Assembly: GCF_000687755.1 (NCBI RefSeq)
Contig: NZ_JHXN01000006.1
Coordinates: forward strand, 33,372-97,371
Reading direction: 5' to 3'
DNA from: Taylorella asinigenitalis ATCC 700933
Lineage (GTDB): Bacteria; Pseudomonadota; Gammaproteobacteria; Burkholderiales; Burkholderiaceae_B
DNA length: 64,000 nucleotides
In this document: in pieces, positions 48,031-56,803 of the stretch
Position numbering within the stretch: position 1 is the stretch's first letter
Layout: the number at the start of each line of letters is the position of its first letter
Position numbers and translations under genes: made by a program
The notes under the pieces: model-generated
Seen by the model: only the letters and a program-made list of their open reading frames with translations
Databases searched by the model: none
What the model was told of the DNA's origin: nothing

Positions 48031-49291
48031 AGTATTTTTAATGTTACTTTGTGTGGGTGTGGGCGGGAGCATTGCCACAGCAAAAGAGAAGCCTACAGAG
48101 GATCTAAAGGCTTTAAAAGAACAAATGGGGCAGGTGCTTTTTAATGACACGGCACTGTCACGAAATAGAACCATGAATTGTGCATCTTGTCATGAGCCAG
48201 GAAGGGCCTATACAGATGGACGAGATAGCCCGATATACAAGATGGTATCTACTGGGGCGGATGGGTCGCATTTTGGCGATAGGAATGCTCCAACTGCTAT
48301 GTATGGGCGTTATCATTTGCCATTTAGCTACGATGAAAAACGTAAAACATACAAGGGCGGCGTGTTTTGGGATGGGCGTGCAAAGGATATGGCTAAGCAG
48401 GCTGGAGATCCACCGTTAAATCAAGTAGAGATGATGATGCCCGATAAGAAAACAATTATCGATCGCCTGAAAGAAAATCCTTTTTATGAAGAGAATTTCA
48501 AAAAAATCTATGGACCCGATATTTGGGACGATATCGAAAAAGCTTATGCGGCCATGGGAGATGCGATTCAAGCTTATGAGCACACAGAGGAATTTCAACC
48601 TTTCACTTCTAAATATGATAAATATTTAAGGGGGGAATATGAATTAACAACTCTTGAGGACCTTGGTCGAACTCTGTTTTTCTCTAATAACAATGTAAAC
48701 TGCAAAACATGCCATGCACTCAGAACAGAGGATAGCCCAGAAGAGCCATTTACTTCTTTTGAATATCACAATATTGGTGTGCCGACTAACCCAGATTTGA
48801 TTAAATTTTTGAAATTTAAAGATGATTACAAGGATGCGGGCCTTCAGAAAAATCCTTTAGTTAATGGCGACCCTAAACAGGCTGGTAAATTTAAAACGCC
48901 AACACTTAGAAATGTTGCCGTAACTGGACCCTATATGCATAACGGTGTATTTAAGGATCTAAGAACTGTCGTTCTTTTTTACGATAAATACAATAATCCA
49001 GATAGAAAAATAAATCCTGAAACTGGTAAGGAATGGGGCCCTACGGATTATGAAGAAACAGTTAATCTTGATGACTTAAAAGCACAGGCCTTGACCGATA
49101 GGAAGGTAGATGCATTAGTTGCTTTTATGAAGATTTTGACAGACGAGAAATATGAACATTTGCTAGAAGAGCAAGATAAGGCTGCAGATAAAATTCCGAC
49201 TGATGCAACAACTAAAGTTGATGCTAAGGCCTCAAATGATGAACCGGTTAAAGTCGATGTCAAGGCTTCAAATATCGAACCTGCTAAATAA
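48002..49291 (+). CDS. MauG/cytochrome c peroxidase-type dihaem protein
   Basis: A 429-residue protein from the ATG at 48002 (MRNQLVKKSKVF); a start at 47972 is possible but adds basic residues before the signal peptide. Two haem motifs, CASCH and CKTCH, and the family phrases LFNDTALSRNRTMNC and FKTPTLRNVAVTGPYMHNG mark a bacterial dihaem peroxidase. A short repetitive tail (KVDAKASND, KVDVKASNI) ends the protein. It closes the imelysin operon. One CATTGCCAC word lies at 48070. Confidence 0.88.
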   Translation: MRNQLVKKSKVFLMLLCVGVGGSIATAKEKPTEDLKALKEQMGQVLFNDTALSRNRTMNCASCHEPGRAYTDGRDSPIYKMVSTGADGSHFGDRNAPTAMYGRYHLPFSYDEKRKTYKGGVFWDGRAKDMAKQAGDPPLNQVEMMMPDKKTIIDRLKENPFYEENFKKIYGPDIWDDIEKAYAAMGDAIQAYEHTEEFQPFTSKYDKYLRGEYELTTLEDLGRTLFFSNNNVNCKTCHALRTEDSPEEPFTSFEYHNIGVPTNPDLIKFLKFKDDYKDAGLQKNPLVNGDPKQAGKFKTPTLRNVAVTGPYMHNGVFKDLRTVVLFYDKYNNPDRKINPETGKEWGPTDYEETVNLDDLKAQALTDRKVDALVAFMKILTDEKYEHLLEEQDKAADKIPTDATTKVDAKASNDEPVKVDVKASNIEPAK

Positions 49292-49314
49292 AAAAAAGCT
49301 CGCTAAATGCGAGC
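49288..49314 (-). terminator. Terminator between the converging peroxidase and cytochrome genes
   Basis: GCTCGC/GCGAGC with a five-base loop. On the minus strand it is followed by a run of T (plus-strand A run at 49288-49297), so it ends the minus-strand cytochrome genes. The hairpin begins 6 bases after the plus-strand stop and could affect that transcript too. Confidence 0.8.
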
Positions 49315-49336
49315 CCATCAAACAAGGAGGTAATCT

Positions 49337-50242
49337 TTAGTATCGGGCGTCTTTTGGTTTTTTGCCGTTAGGCCAGTCATTCACTTTCTTAGCGAAATCT
49401 GGTCTCGGCATATGCGTGAAATATTCAGACACGTCTACGGCCTCTTGGTCGCTTAATACATGTCCCTGACCCCACATACCTGTTTTTTGGACAGACATAG
49501 GCATGTTGTCGCGAACAAAAGCAGCTGCTTTATAGGTTCTCGCCATACCAGCTCCGATATTAAATGAACCGTCTCCCCAAAGAGGTGGGAACACCATATG
49601 ACCTTTATCGTCGTTTAGACCTGCTCCATCGGCTCCGTGACAAGTTGCACATTGAGCGGCGTATATTTTCTTACCGTTTTCAATATCAGGCACTAGATTA
49701 TTATTAATTTTCCCGCCGATATCAACTTGCACAACGGCCTTAGGTGGAATATCTTCAACAAGCCAGTGATAGTAAGCAATCATAGCTTTCATCTCACGAG
49801 ACTCAGGATCTATAGGCTTACCGTTCATAGACCTTTGGAAACAGCCATTAATCCTAGCTACTATATCAACCTCTTTACCTGCACGAGGCATTACTTTAGG
49901 ATATCTGTAATAACTGTTGAAATAGTGAGCACCTAATTTCTCTTTACCGCTTCCGATATGGCAGCTATTGCAATTCATGTTTGCCCCTACATTATCTGGC
50001 AGCAACCTTTTAGTCTCATTTAATAATCGAGATCCATAAATAATTAGGTCCGCATTTGGGTGGTTCACGGCATCAGCCAAGCGAGGAATTTGATAATCTT
50101 CTGAGACAATCTTATCGCCTAATTTAATGGTGATATTATCTTTTCTTGCAGGAGTTTCAGCTACATCTTTTTTACCGCAAGCCATTAATGTTAAAGCAAT
50201 AGCAACTGAGAAACTTACTTTTGAAATAAATGATAATTTCAT
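49337..50242 (-). CDS. TsdA-like dihaem cytochrome c (thiosulfate dehydrogenase/tetrathionate reductase family)
   Basis: A 301-residue exported protein. The signal peptide ends in a possible lipobox (ALTLMACGKK). It has haem motifs CNSCH and CATCH and between them the phrase RINGCFQRSMNGKPID, which resembles the TsdA family, where the Cys is a haem ligand. TsdA interconverts thiosulfate and tetrathionate. A TtrS/TtrR-like tetrathionate-sensing pair lies next door, which supports this reading. It shares an operon with the trihaem cytochrome (1-base gap). Confidence 0.7.
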   Translation of the reverse strand: MKLSFISKVSFSVAIALTLMACGKKDVAETPARKDNITIKLGDKIVSEDYQIPRLADAVNHPNADLIIYGSRLLNETKRLLPDNVGANMNCNSCHIGSGKEKLGAHYFNSYYRYPKVMPRAGKEVDIVARINGCFQRSMNGKPIDPESREMKAMIAYYHWLVEDIPPKAVVQVDIGGKINNNLVPDIENGKKIYAAQCATCHGADGAGLNDDKGHMVFPPLWGDGSFNIGAGMARTYKAAAFVRDNMPMSVQKTGMWGQGHVLSDQEAVDVSEYFTHMPRPDFAKKVNDWPNGKKPKDARY

Positions 50243-50243
50243 A

Positions 50244-51575
50244 TTATTCTCCTACGTAATGAGGTGCTTTGTTCTTAATAAACGCCCTCATTTCAGAAAC
50301 TTTTTCGGTGGAGGTTTTAGGTGCTACATTCGTCCATGAATTACGAATATAGTTAACTAAAATTGCAATATCCGCATCGCTTAAATAATCGAATTTAGGC
50401 ATCGCAAAACTCATTACATCATGTTTTGTGTGTGCACTGTGGCTACCCTCAAGCATTAGTTGAATTACAGATTCTGGATTTGTAGCAACCACTGCGGTGT
50501 TATTGTTTAGTGCTGGGAAAATGCGTTTCACACCGTCTCCGTCTGCTCTATGACAAGTCATACAAAATTCCATATAAAGTAAGCCGCCTCTTGATAGGTC
50601 AGTGCCTGAGAGCAATGCATTTGTAGTCTTATCAGCCTTGGTTTCACGTTTTTCTGCTCTACCTTTAGTAGGTGGCAATGTTTTTAAATACATAGCCATG
50701 GCCTTCAAATCTTCATCAGTCATAAATTGCAAGCTATGTTGAACAACATCACTCATCGCACCAAACGCAAAATTGCTATCAGTTCTTCCTGATTTTAAGA
50801 ATGTGTGAAGGTCATCTGCCGACCACTCACCTAAACCATTACCTTCGCCTCGAAGACTTTTAGCTCTCCAACCATCTACCACAGCACCAGATAGATATTC
50901 ATCCCCATCTGCTAGAGAATATGCTTTTTCTTGATAAGCAAATCCACGTGGAGTATGACAGGCACCACAGTGTCCAGATCCTTCCACTAAATATGCCCCT
51001 CGAGCGATAATTTCATCAGCGTTTTGAGGTGGCACAAAATCTCTCTTAGGAGCAAATAATGCTTGCCAATAAGCAACTGGCCATCTCATAGACATCCAAA
51101 ATGGTAGAGTAGAGTCTTGGTTCTTTTTAGATTCAGGTTTTACGGCCTTCATAAAGTAAGCATATAGTGCTTCAACGTCTTCATCTTTAAGAATTGTGTA
51201 TGAAGGGTATGGCATTGCAGGGTAAAGTGCTTGCCCATGCTTGCCTACACCATTTTTTACTGCGTTATAAAAATCTTCGTAAGTATAAGAACCTATACCA
51301 GTCTCTTTATCAGGAGTGATATTAGTGGAATAAATGGCTCCAACTGGAGTTTGCATAGCAAGTCCCCCTGCAAACTCCTTACTACCAGGTACGGTATGAC
51401 AGGCATAGCAGTCAGAGGATTTCGCAATATATTCGCCTCTTTTGATTTGCTCTTCGCTAAAATTCGTAATATCTTTTACAGAGTCTTTTCTTAGAGAGGT
51501 TAGAAGAAAAGAAGCTGCGTAAAAAAGAATTCCTACTATAACTATTGTGGAAATGAAAACGACAAATTTTCTCAT
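50244..51575 (-). CDS. Membrane-anchored trihaem cytochrome c
   Basis: From the ATG at 51575 (MRKFVVFISTIV) this is 443 residues. An N-terminal membrane anchor is followed by three cytochrome c domains with CYACH, CGACH and CMTCH. The layout is that of the cytochrome subunit of membrane alcohol, aldehyde or gluconate dehydrogenases, but no flavin or PQQ subunit is nearby. Its partner is the TsdA-like gene, so it may relay electrons between that enzyme and the quinone pool or an oxidase; this is inference. One CATTGCCA word lies at 50673. Confidence 0.82.
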   Translation of the reverse strand: MRKFVVFISTIVIVGILFYAASFLLTSLRKDSVKDITNFSEEQIKRGEYIAKSSDCYACHTVPGSKEFAGGLAMQTPVGAIYSTNITPDKETGIGSYTYEDFYNAVKNGVGKHGQALYPAMPYPSYTILKDEDVEALYAYFMKAVKPESKKNQDSTLPFWMSMRWPVAYWQALFAPKRDFVPPQNADEIIARGAYLVEGSGHCGACHTPRGFAYQEKAYSLADGDEYLSGAVVDGWRAKSLRGEGNGLGEWSADDLHTFLKSGRTDSNFAFGAMSDVVQHSLQFMTDEDLKAMAMYLKTLPPTKGRAEKRETKADKTTNALLSGTDLSRGGLLYMEFCMTCHRADGDGVKRIFPALNNNTAVVATNPESVIQLMLEGSHSAHTKHDVMSFAMPKFDYLSDADIAILVNYIRNSWTNVAPKTSTEKVSEMRAFIKNKAPHYVGE

Positions 51576-51635
51576 GATTGATCTCTTATAGGAGTGTCCC
51601 TTGATTATTATGTGCGTGCTAAAATCATTTGAAAA

Positions 51636-51649
51636 TGTGGAATCCCACA
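51636..51649. promoter_or_regulatory. Inverted repeat in the divergent spacer (possible regulator site)
   Basis: TGTGG-AATC-CCACA is a 5-4-5 inverted repeat in the 101-base spacer between the cytochrome operon and the sensor kinase gene. A site for the neighbouring TtrR-like regulator is possible; no second copy was noticed. Confidence 0.4.
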
Positions 51650-51676
51650 ATCCGTTTATCTTGTTGATTTAAATCA

Positions 51677-53389
51677 ATGTTTCCCCTTTTTCGTGCGATC
51701 TTTCTCTTCTGTTTATTCTGTTCATCAGCAATAGCAAAAACATGGACTGTAGGTATTCAAAGTCCTTATGATGCAAATAAGACTTTGGAAAATTGGAAAC
51801 CATGGGCAGAGTGGCTCTCTAAGCAATTGCCAGAAGAGAAATTTGAAATAAAGATTCTCAAAATAAGAGATTTTCAAGAAAGTATTGAAAGCAAGTCAAT
51901 AGATTTTCTTATTGCTCAACCTACGCAAATTCTTCTCTCTTCTGGTCTAACAGAAATGACTTGGGTAGCTAGCTTGCAGGAGATGTCACAAGCATTGCCA
52001 ATAGGTGGGGATAATGTAGGGTCAGCCATTTGGGTTCGCATGGATAGTCCAATCATACGTCTATCAGATTTGAAAAATAAAAAAGTATCTGCCGTTGCAG
52101 AAAATGTGTTTGGAGGCTTTATTGGCGGCTTAGCGGTTTTAGAAAGTCATGGTGTTTTGGAGTCCGACTTGCAATTAACGTTTACGGATTATCCCGTATC
52201 TTCAACCATAGAGTCCTTACTGCATAAAGATGTTGATGCCGCTATAGCTCCGCTTTGCTTATACGAACGACTTGTGGATGAAAAGAAGATAGATGCGGAT
52301 TCTATTCGTCTCTTAGAGCCCAAGCATAGATTCAAAAAAAATTGTTTGGGGAACATTTCATTTAATGCGAATTGGGTCTTGGCTTCATTGCCACATACAC
52401 CTATTGATATAACAAAAAAGGTGGCTGTTGAAGTGTTAAGTGAAAGTGGTGATCCAATGCTTCCAAAATGGCTTCCGCCTCAGTCAATAACAGGGGTGGA
52501 GAGTGTATTAAATAAGCTTGGAAAACATCCACAGCAATTAAGTTTTTGGGAAAATATCGAAAATAATTATAGAAATAATAAGTACTTATGGAGAATCGCT
52601 TTCATTGCCACCGTATTTATTGTTTTAAATAATATTTTTGCTGTTTGGCTTGCACGCAAAAGAAGTAGACGCATTAAAGCTATATATCAAGACCTATATG
52701 ATACGGAGCGACTCGTTCATCATGCAGATAGAGTGAGTATGTTAGGCGAAATGGTGTCTGGAATCGGACATGAGCTTAATCAGCCACTTAGTACTATCTC
52801 TTATTATGCTGAGGGTTTGAAGCTGCGGGCCTCAGATGACACCTTGCGAAATGAAGATGCAATTGATGCTTTAGAAGCCATACTTGAAGAGATAAAAGGC
52901 TCTAAAAAAATAATTGAAAATGTGCGTCAGTGGGGTCGACGTCCAAACGAAGAAGAGCTTCAAAATGTGAATATAAGCATTTTGCTCGAGGAGATAAGGA
53001 AGCTTACTTTTTTAAGTAGGAATATAGAAATTAAAATTAAATGTCAGGAAAATCTTTTTGTTAGATGCGATCCATTGAAACTTAAGCAAATTATTCTAAA
53101 TGGCATAATTAATAGTTATCAGGCCAAAGCTTCTGAAATTTCAATTAATTGTGACGCAAATGCACTAACTATCCTTGATAATGGCCCTGGATTTAGTGAT
53201 GAACAACTTGCTTTCCCTTTTGTTCCATTTAGAACTTCACGAGAGGATGGGCTTGGGATTGGGTTAGTGATTTGTGAAAAATTAGCTCAAAGTATGGATA
53301 TGAAATTAGAGATAGAAAATCAATTAGATCTAGGTGGCAATATTATCGGTGCCATGCTCATACTCTTGTGGGGAAATTGCGTTGTCTGA
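51677..53389 (+). CDS. ttrS: TtrS-like sensor histidine kinase with PhnD-type periplasmic domain
   Basis: A 570-residue membrane kinase. The signal or first membrane segment (residues 1-20) is followed by a periplasmic PhnD/phosphonate-binding-like domain (about 22-275; SDLKNKKVSAVAENVFGGF), a second membrane segment (LWRIAFIATVFIVLNNIFAVWL), the DHp domain with phospho-His in GIGHELNQPLSTISYYAEG, and an ATPase domain (DNGPGFSD, GLGIGLVICEKLA). This is the TtrS layout, which senses tetrathionate. No ttrABC reductase is nearby; the TsdA-like cytochrome takes that place. Three CATTGCCA words lie inside. Confidence 0.8.
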   Translation: MFPLFRAIFLFCLFCSSAIAKTWTVGIQSPYDANKTLENWKPWAEWLSKQLPEEKFEIKILKIRDFQESIESKSIDFLIAQPTQILLSSGLTEMTWVASLQEMSQALPIGGDNVGSAIWVRMDSPIIRLSDLKNKKVSAVAENVFGGFIGGLAVLESHGVLESDLQLTFTDYPVSSTIESLLHKDVDAAIAPLCLYERLVDEKKIDADSIRLLEPKHRFKKNCLGNISFNANWVLASLPHTPIDITKKVAVEVLSESGDPMLPKWLPPQSITGVESVLNKLGKHPQQLSFWENIENNYRNNKYLWRIAFIATVFIVLNNIFAVWLARKRSRRIKAIYQDLYDTERLVHHADRVSMLGEMVSGIGHELNQPLSTISYYAEGLKLRASDDTLRNEDAIDALEAILEEIKGSKKIIENVRQWGRRPNEEELQNVNISILLEEIRKLTFLSRNIEIKIKCQENLFVRCDPLKLKQIILNGIINSYQAKASEISINCDANALTILDNGPGFSDEQLAFPFVPFRTSREDGLGIGLVICEKLAQSMDMKLEIENQLDLGGNIIGAMLILLWGNCVV

Positions 53390-53996
53390 TATTTTTGTGC
53401 ATATTGTGGATGATGAGCAATCGGTTTTGCGAGCCTGTTCATTTCTTATGGGATCGTATGGTTATAAACATAAAATTTGGTCCGATCCTCGGGAGTTTGT
53501 AAATTGCGTAGATCCACACACGAAAGCGGTTTTGGTTACTGATTTGCGTATGCCCCATATTAACGGAGAGCATTTAGTAGAACATTTATGTTCCGTTCAG
53601 TCCTGTTTAGGAATAATTGTGTTAACTGGCCATGGGGAAGTTAATACTGCTGTAAAACTCTTAAAAAATGGTGTGGTAGATTTTTTGCAAAAACCTGTAG
53701 ATGCTGAAATTTTGAACGAATGTATTAAGACAGCGTGGCAATGTTCTCTTGACTCATACAGGGATTGGTTTAATCTACAAATCTATCGTAATTTAAATGA
53801 AAAAGAGAAAAAGATTTATTCGCTAATGGTTGGTGGTTCCTCAAATAAGGATATGGCTAAAGAGGTGAATCTTTCGGTTCGAAGTATAGAGGTATACAGG
53901 TCAAATATTATGGAAAAATTTTCTTGTAATCACTTGACTAATCTGGTTCGTATAAACGATCAATTACAAGAAAGATACAAATTATTAAACTTTTAA
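53382..53996 (+). CDS. ttrR: TtrR-like response regulator (LuxR-type HTH)
   Basis: A start at TTG 53382 overlaps the kinase stop by 8 bases and gives 204 residues beginning MSDIFVHIVDDEQSV. An in-frame start at 53334 would add a non-family peptide. The receiver domain has the acidic pair DDE, phospho-Asp in LVTDLRMP and Lys in LQKPVD. The FixJ/LuxR-type helix-turn-helix lies at the C-terminus (SNKDMAKEVNLSVRSIEVYRS). It probably controls the divergent cytochrome genes. Confidence 0.85.
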   Translation: MSDIFVHIVDDEQSVLRACSFLMGSYGYKHKIWSDPREFVNCVDPHTKAVLVTDLRMPHINGEHLVEHLCSVQSCLGIIVLTGHGEVNTAVKLLKNGVVDFLQKPVDAEILNECIKTAWQCSLDSYRDWFNLQIYRNLNEKEKKIYSLMVGGSSNKDMAKEVNLSVRSIEVYRSNIMEKFSCNHLTNLVRINDQLQERYKLLNF

Positions 53997-54217
53997 TATT
54001 ACGATACTGTCATAAAAGTATATATTTAAGACTTGTCATAATCCATAATTCAATTTTATAACTTATTGATTTTGTTAATAACGAATGTTGTTTTGTTGCA
54101 ATTAGTTACATTATATTTTTTGACTTTAACTTTTCTTTAACTTTACATCATTATCATTTCAGCAGGTTTTCCCTAATCTATTTGGGAGTTAATTTTTTTT
54201 CCAAGAGGAAGTAAGAC

Positions 54218-56185
54218 ATGCAAAAGAAATGGATGAAATCTGTGCTTGCAACTAGCGTTTTAGCTGGTTTGTGCATGGGTGCAGTAGCTACTGCAAAAAT
54301 TACTGACATTGTGCCAGTAGATCAAAAAGCGTTCGACATTGTTAAAACACGTATGGAAAACAGTGTTGAAAAAACTGGCATTGCTATTATGCCTATCGAT
54401 CAAGCTAAATTCTTAAAAGGTCAACGTTTTGACTTTGAAGTTGAAGTGTTAGATGAGACAGCAGAGTCTGTTGAAGTTACTTTAAACGGTAAATCTTTCA
54501 AAGATATCTTCGGTGGCGATTTAAAACGCATCGAAAATGCTACTAAAGACGGTAAAAAGTATGTTTCTTTCCGTGCAGAAAATGTTTCAATTGCCAGTGT
54601 TGGTGATATCGAACTAGTAGTTAAAGCTAAAACTGCTTCTGGCGAAAAAACTCGTAAAGTTATGTGGTCTGTTGTGGGCGACGTTGCAGATAAAAAAGCT
54701 AAAAACGTTATTCTTTTTGTTGGTGACGGCATGAGCCTTCAAGCTAAACAAGCTGCTCGCATTCTTTCTAAAGGTATTTACGAAGGTCGTTACAACAACC
54801 GTTTAGCAATGGAATCACTTCCAGATGCTGCTATCGTATCAACATCGGGTTATGATTCTATCGTAACTGACTCAGCTAACTCTGCTTCTGCGTACAACAC
54901 TGGTCACAAATCAGTAGTTAATGCAATGGGTGTATACGAAAACCGCACTCCAGACACTCTTGATGATCCTAAAGTTGAAACTATTTCAGAAATCATAAAA
55001 CGTACAAGAGGTATGTCTGTTGGTATCGTAACTACTTCTTCTGTAACTGACGCTACTCCAGCTGCTGTGACTGCTCACACTCGTCGTCGTGGTGACCAAG
55101 ACTATATCGCTCATGACTTTATTGCTGATCATCATCGTCCAGACGTAATACTTGGTGGTGGTATTCGTTATTTCGTTCCTAAAGCACAAGCTGGTTCTAA
55201 ACGTAAAGACGAAACTGATGTAATTAAGGAATTCGAAGCTAAAGGTTACACCTTCGCTGGTAACCGTGCAGAAATGAATGCCGCTTCTAATGACAAACCT
55301 TTATTAGGTCTTTTCGCTTCTAACCATATGGATGTTTACATCGATCGTGAACATATCCCTAATAAAGAAGTAACTAAAGGTTTTGATGATCAACCTAACC
55401 TAGTTGAAATGACTAAAAAAGCAATCGATATCGTTTCTAAAAACCCTAATGGTTTCTATTTAATGGTTGAGGGTGCTTCTGTAGATAAACAACTTCACAC
55501 TATGGATTGGCAACGTGCGATTTACGATGCTATCGAATTAGATAAAGCAGTTGAATTTGCTAAAAACTGGTCTAAAGAAAACGGTGATGATACTCTAATC
55601 GTAGTTATTGCTGACCATGGTCACGGTATTTCAATCACTGGTACATACACTGAAGCTGACGGCAGAAAAGGTCGTGAAGCTGTACGTACTTATGCAGAAT
55701 CCAAATTCCCTGGCTTTGTAGATGCTGACGGTGACGGATTCCCTGAAGATCCTAACCCTGAAATTACATTGGCTATTCAATACGCTAACTTCCCAGACCA
55801 CTACGAAAACTATCGTTTCCAAGCTAAACCTACACCTCCAGCTTTAGCTGCTAAGGATGCTGATGGTAAACAATCTATCAAAGCAAACCCAGCTCGCGCT
55901 CCTGAAGGTGCTCGTTTAATCGAAGGTAACTTACCTAGCGATAAAGAAACTCAAGAAGTTCACTCTGCAGACGATATTATTGTTATGGCTGGTGGTCCAG
56001 GATCTGACTACTTCAGAGGTCACATTGAAAATACAGAAATCTTCTTCGGTATTATGCGTGCACTAGGTATCGATGCTGTATCTGAAAAAGCACAAGCTTC
56101 TAACGATAATCAAGACATGAAATCTGAAGTTAAGACTGAAGAAACTAAATCAGAAAAGAAAGCTGAAGAAAAACCAGCTCAATAA
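54218..56185 (+). CDS. Alkaline phosphatase (PhoA superfamily) with extra N-terminal domain and charged tail
   Basis: A 655-residue periplasmic metallophosphatase. The signal peptide ends near AVATA. Residues about 30-160 form an extra, probably beta-rich domain. The catalytic domain starts at NVILFVGDGMS, with the nucleophile Ser in VTDSANSASA, and metal ligands in VEGASVDKQLH and VIADHGHG. The last 30 residues are a Lys/Glu repeat (KSEVKTEETKSEKK). Codon choice is very regular (CGT, GCT, AAA), suggesting high expression. The 220 bases before it (53997-54217) are AT-rich; two isolated TGTCATAA elements there are a weak hint of Pho control. Confidence 0.9.
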   Translation: MQKKWMKSVLATSVLAGLCMGAVATAKITDIVPVDQKAFDIVKTRMENSVEKTGIAIMPIDQAKFLKGQRFDFEVEVLDETAESVEVTLNGKSFKDIFGGDLKRIENATKDGKKYVSFRAENVSIASVGDIELVVKAKTASGEKTRKVMWSVVGDVADKKAKNVILFVGDGMSLQAKQAARILSKGIYEGRYNNRLAMESLPDAAIVSTSGYDSIVTDSANSASAYNTGHKSVVNAMGVYENRTPDTLDDPKVETISEIIKRTRGMSVGIVTTSSVTDATPAAVTAHTRRRGDQDYIAHDFIADHHRPDVILGGGIRYFVPKAQAGSKRKDETDVIKEFEAKGYTFAGNRAEMNAASNDKPLLGLFASNHMDVYIDREHIPNKEVTKGFDDQPNLVEMTKKAIDIVSKNPNGFYLMVEGASVDKQLHTMDWQRAIYDAIELDKAVEFAKNWSKENGDDTLIVVIADHGHGISITGTYTEADGRKGREAVRTYAESKFPGFVDADGDGFPEDPNPEITLAIQYANFPDHYENYRFQAKPTPPALAAKDADGKQSIKANPARAPEGARLIEGNLPSDKETQEVHSADDIIVMAGGPGSDYFRGHIENTEIFFGIMRALGIDAVSEKAQASNDNQDMKSEVKTEETKSEKKAEEKPAQ

Positions 56186-56218
56186 TAGTTAGTAACTAAA
56201 CGTTATTATTTATTGTTT

Positions 56219-56256
56219 AAGACCAAGAGACTTAGGTTTCTTGGTCTTTTATTCTT
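56219..56256 (+). terminator. Rho-independent terminator after the alkaline phosphatase
   Basis: A perfect 10-base stem, AAGACCAAGA/TCTTGGTCTT, with a 10-base loop, followed by a T-rich run. It lies about 35 bases after the stop codon. Confidence 0.9.
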
Positions 56257-56305
56257 GTAATATCAGTAAGCTAAAATGTCCGTGATTTAATTGTGTAGAA
56301 CTCAT

Positions 56306-56737
56306 ATGAAATCCAAATTTTTAAGCTTCCTATTGCTAATTTTTTCTATTTGTTTTTCTTCTGTTAGGGCAGATCCTGTTCCATTGAGTTATAAAGAAAT
56401 GTACAACGTCACTAGCAGAGGTTTGCAATTTTCTAATAAGCTTAATTCACTTAAGGGTCAGCAGGTTAAAATGCTAGGATTTATGGCTCCTCCACTGACA
56501 CCTACTATTAATTTTTTCGTACTAGCTGAAGAACCCATGGCTATTTGCCCATTCTGTTCAACTGATGCAGACTGGCCAGATAATATTATTGTTGTAAAGT
56601 TGGATAAACCAGTAGTTGCATTGCCATTTGATAGACCAATTACAGTAGAAGGAACCTTAGAGATTGGTAGTGAAGTAGATGTTGAAACAGGATTTGTTTC
56701 TCAGGTGCGAATTAGAGCTAAAAAAATAAGGGAATGA
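56306..56737 (+). CDS. Exported protein of a zinc-type ABC cluster (DUF3299-like)
   Basis: A 143-residue protein from the ATG at 56306 (MKSKFLSFLLL), with a signal peptide ending near VRAD. A TTG at 56291 would add five residues. The phrases LKGQQVKMLGFMAPP and CPFCSTDADWPDN resemble small secreted proteins coded beside LolD/FtsX-type ABC genes. As I recall, related sets in Pseudomonas (PA4063-PA4066) are zinc/Zur controlled. No Zur box was found by eye. Function unknown. One CATTGCCA word lies at 56619. Confidence 0.65.
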   Translation: MKSKFLSFLLLIFSICFSSVRADPVPLSYKEMYNVTSRGLQFSNKLNSLKGQQVKMLGFMAPPLTPTINFFVLAEEPMAICPFCSTDADWPDNIIVVKLDKPVVALPFDRPITVEGTLEIGSEVDVETGFVSQVRIRAKKIRE

Positions 56738-56803
56738 AAATTTAACTTAAACTTCATAACTATTTGATATATTAAGGCGTCTTAGTTTTTGATATAAAGT
56801 ATC

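Noticed and set aside
54007..54044. Pho box upstream of the alkaline phosphatase (two TGTCATAA elements)
   Set aside because: The elements are about 26 bases apart instead of the 11-base tandem spacing, so they are only a weak hint.
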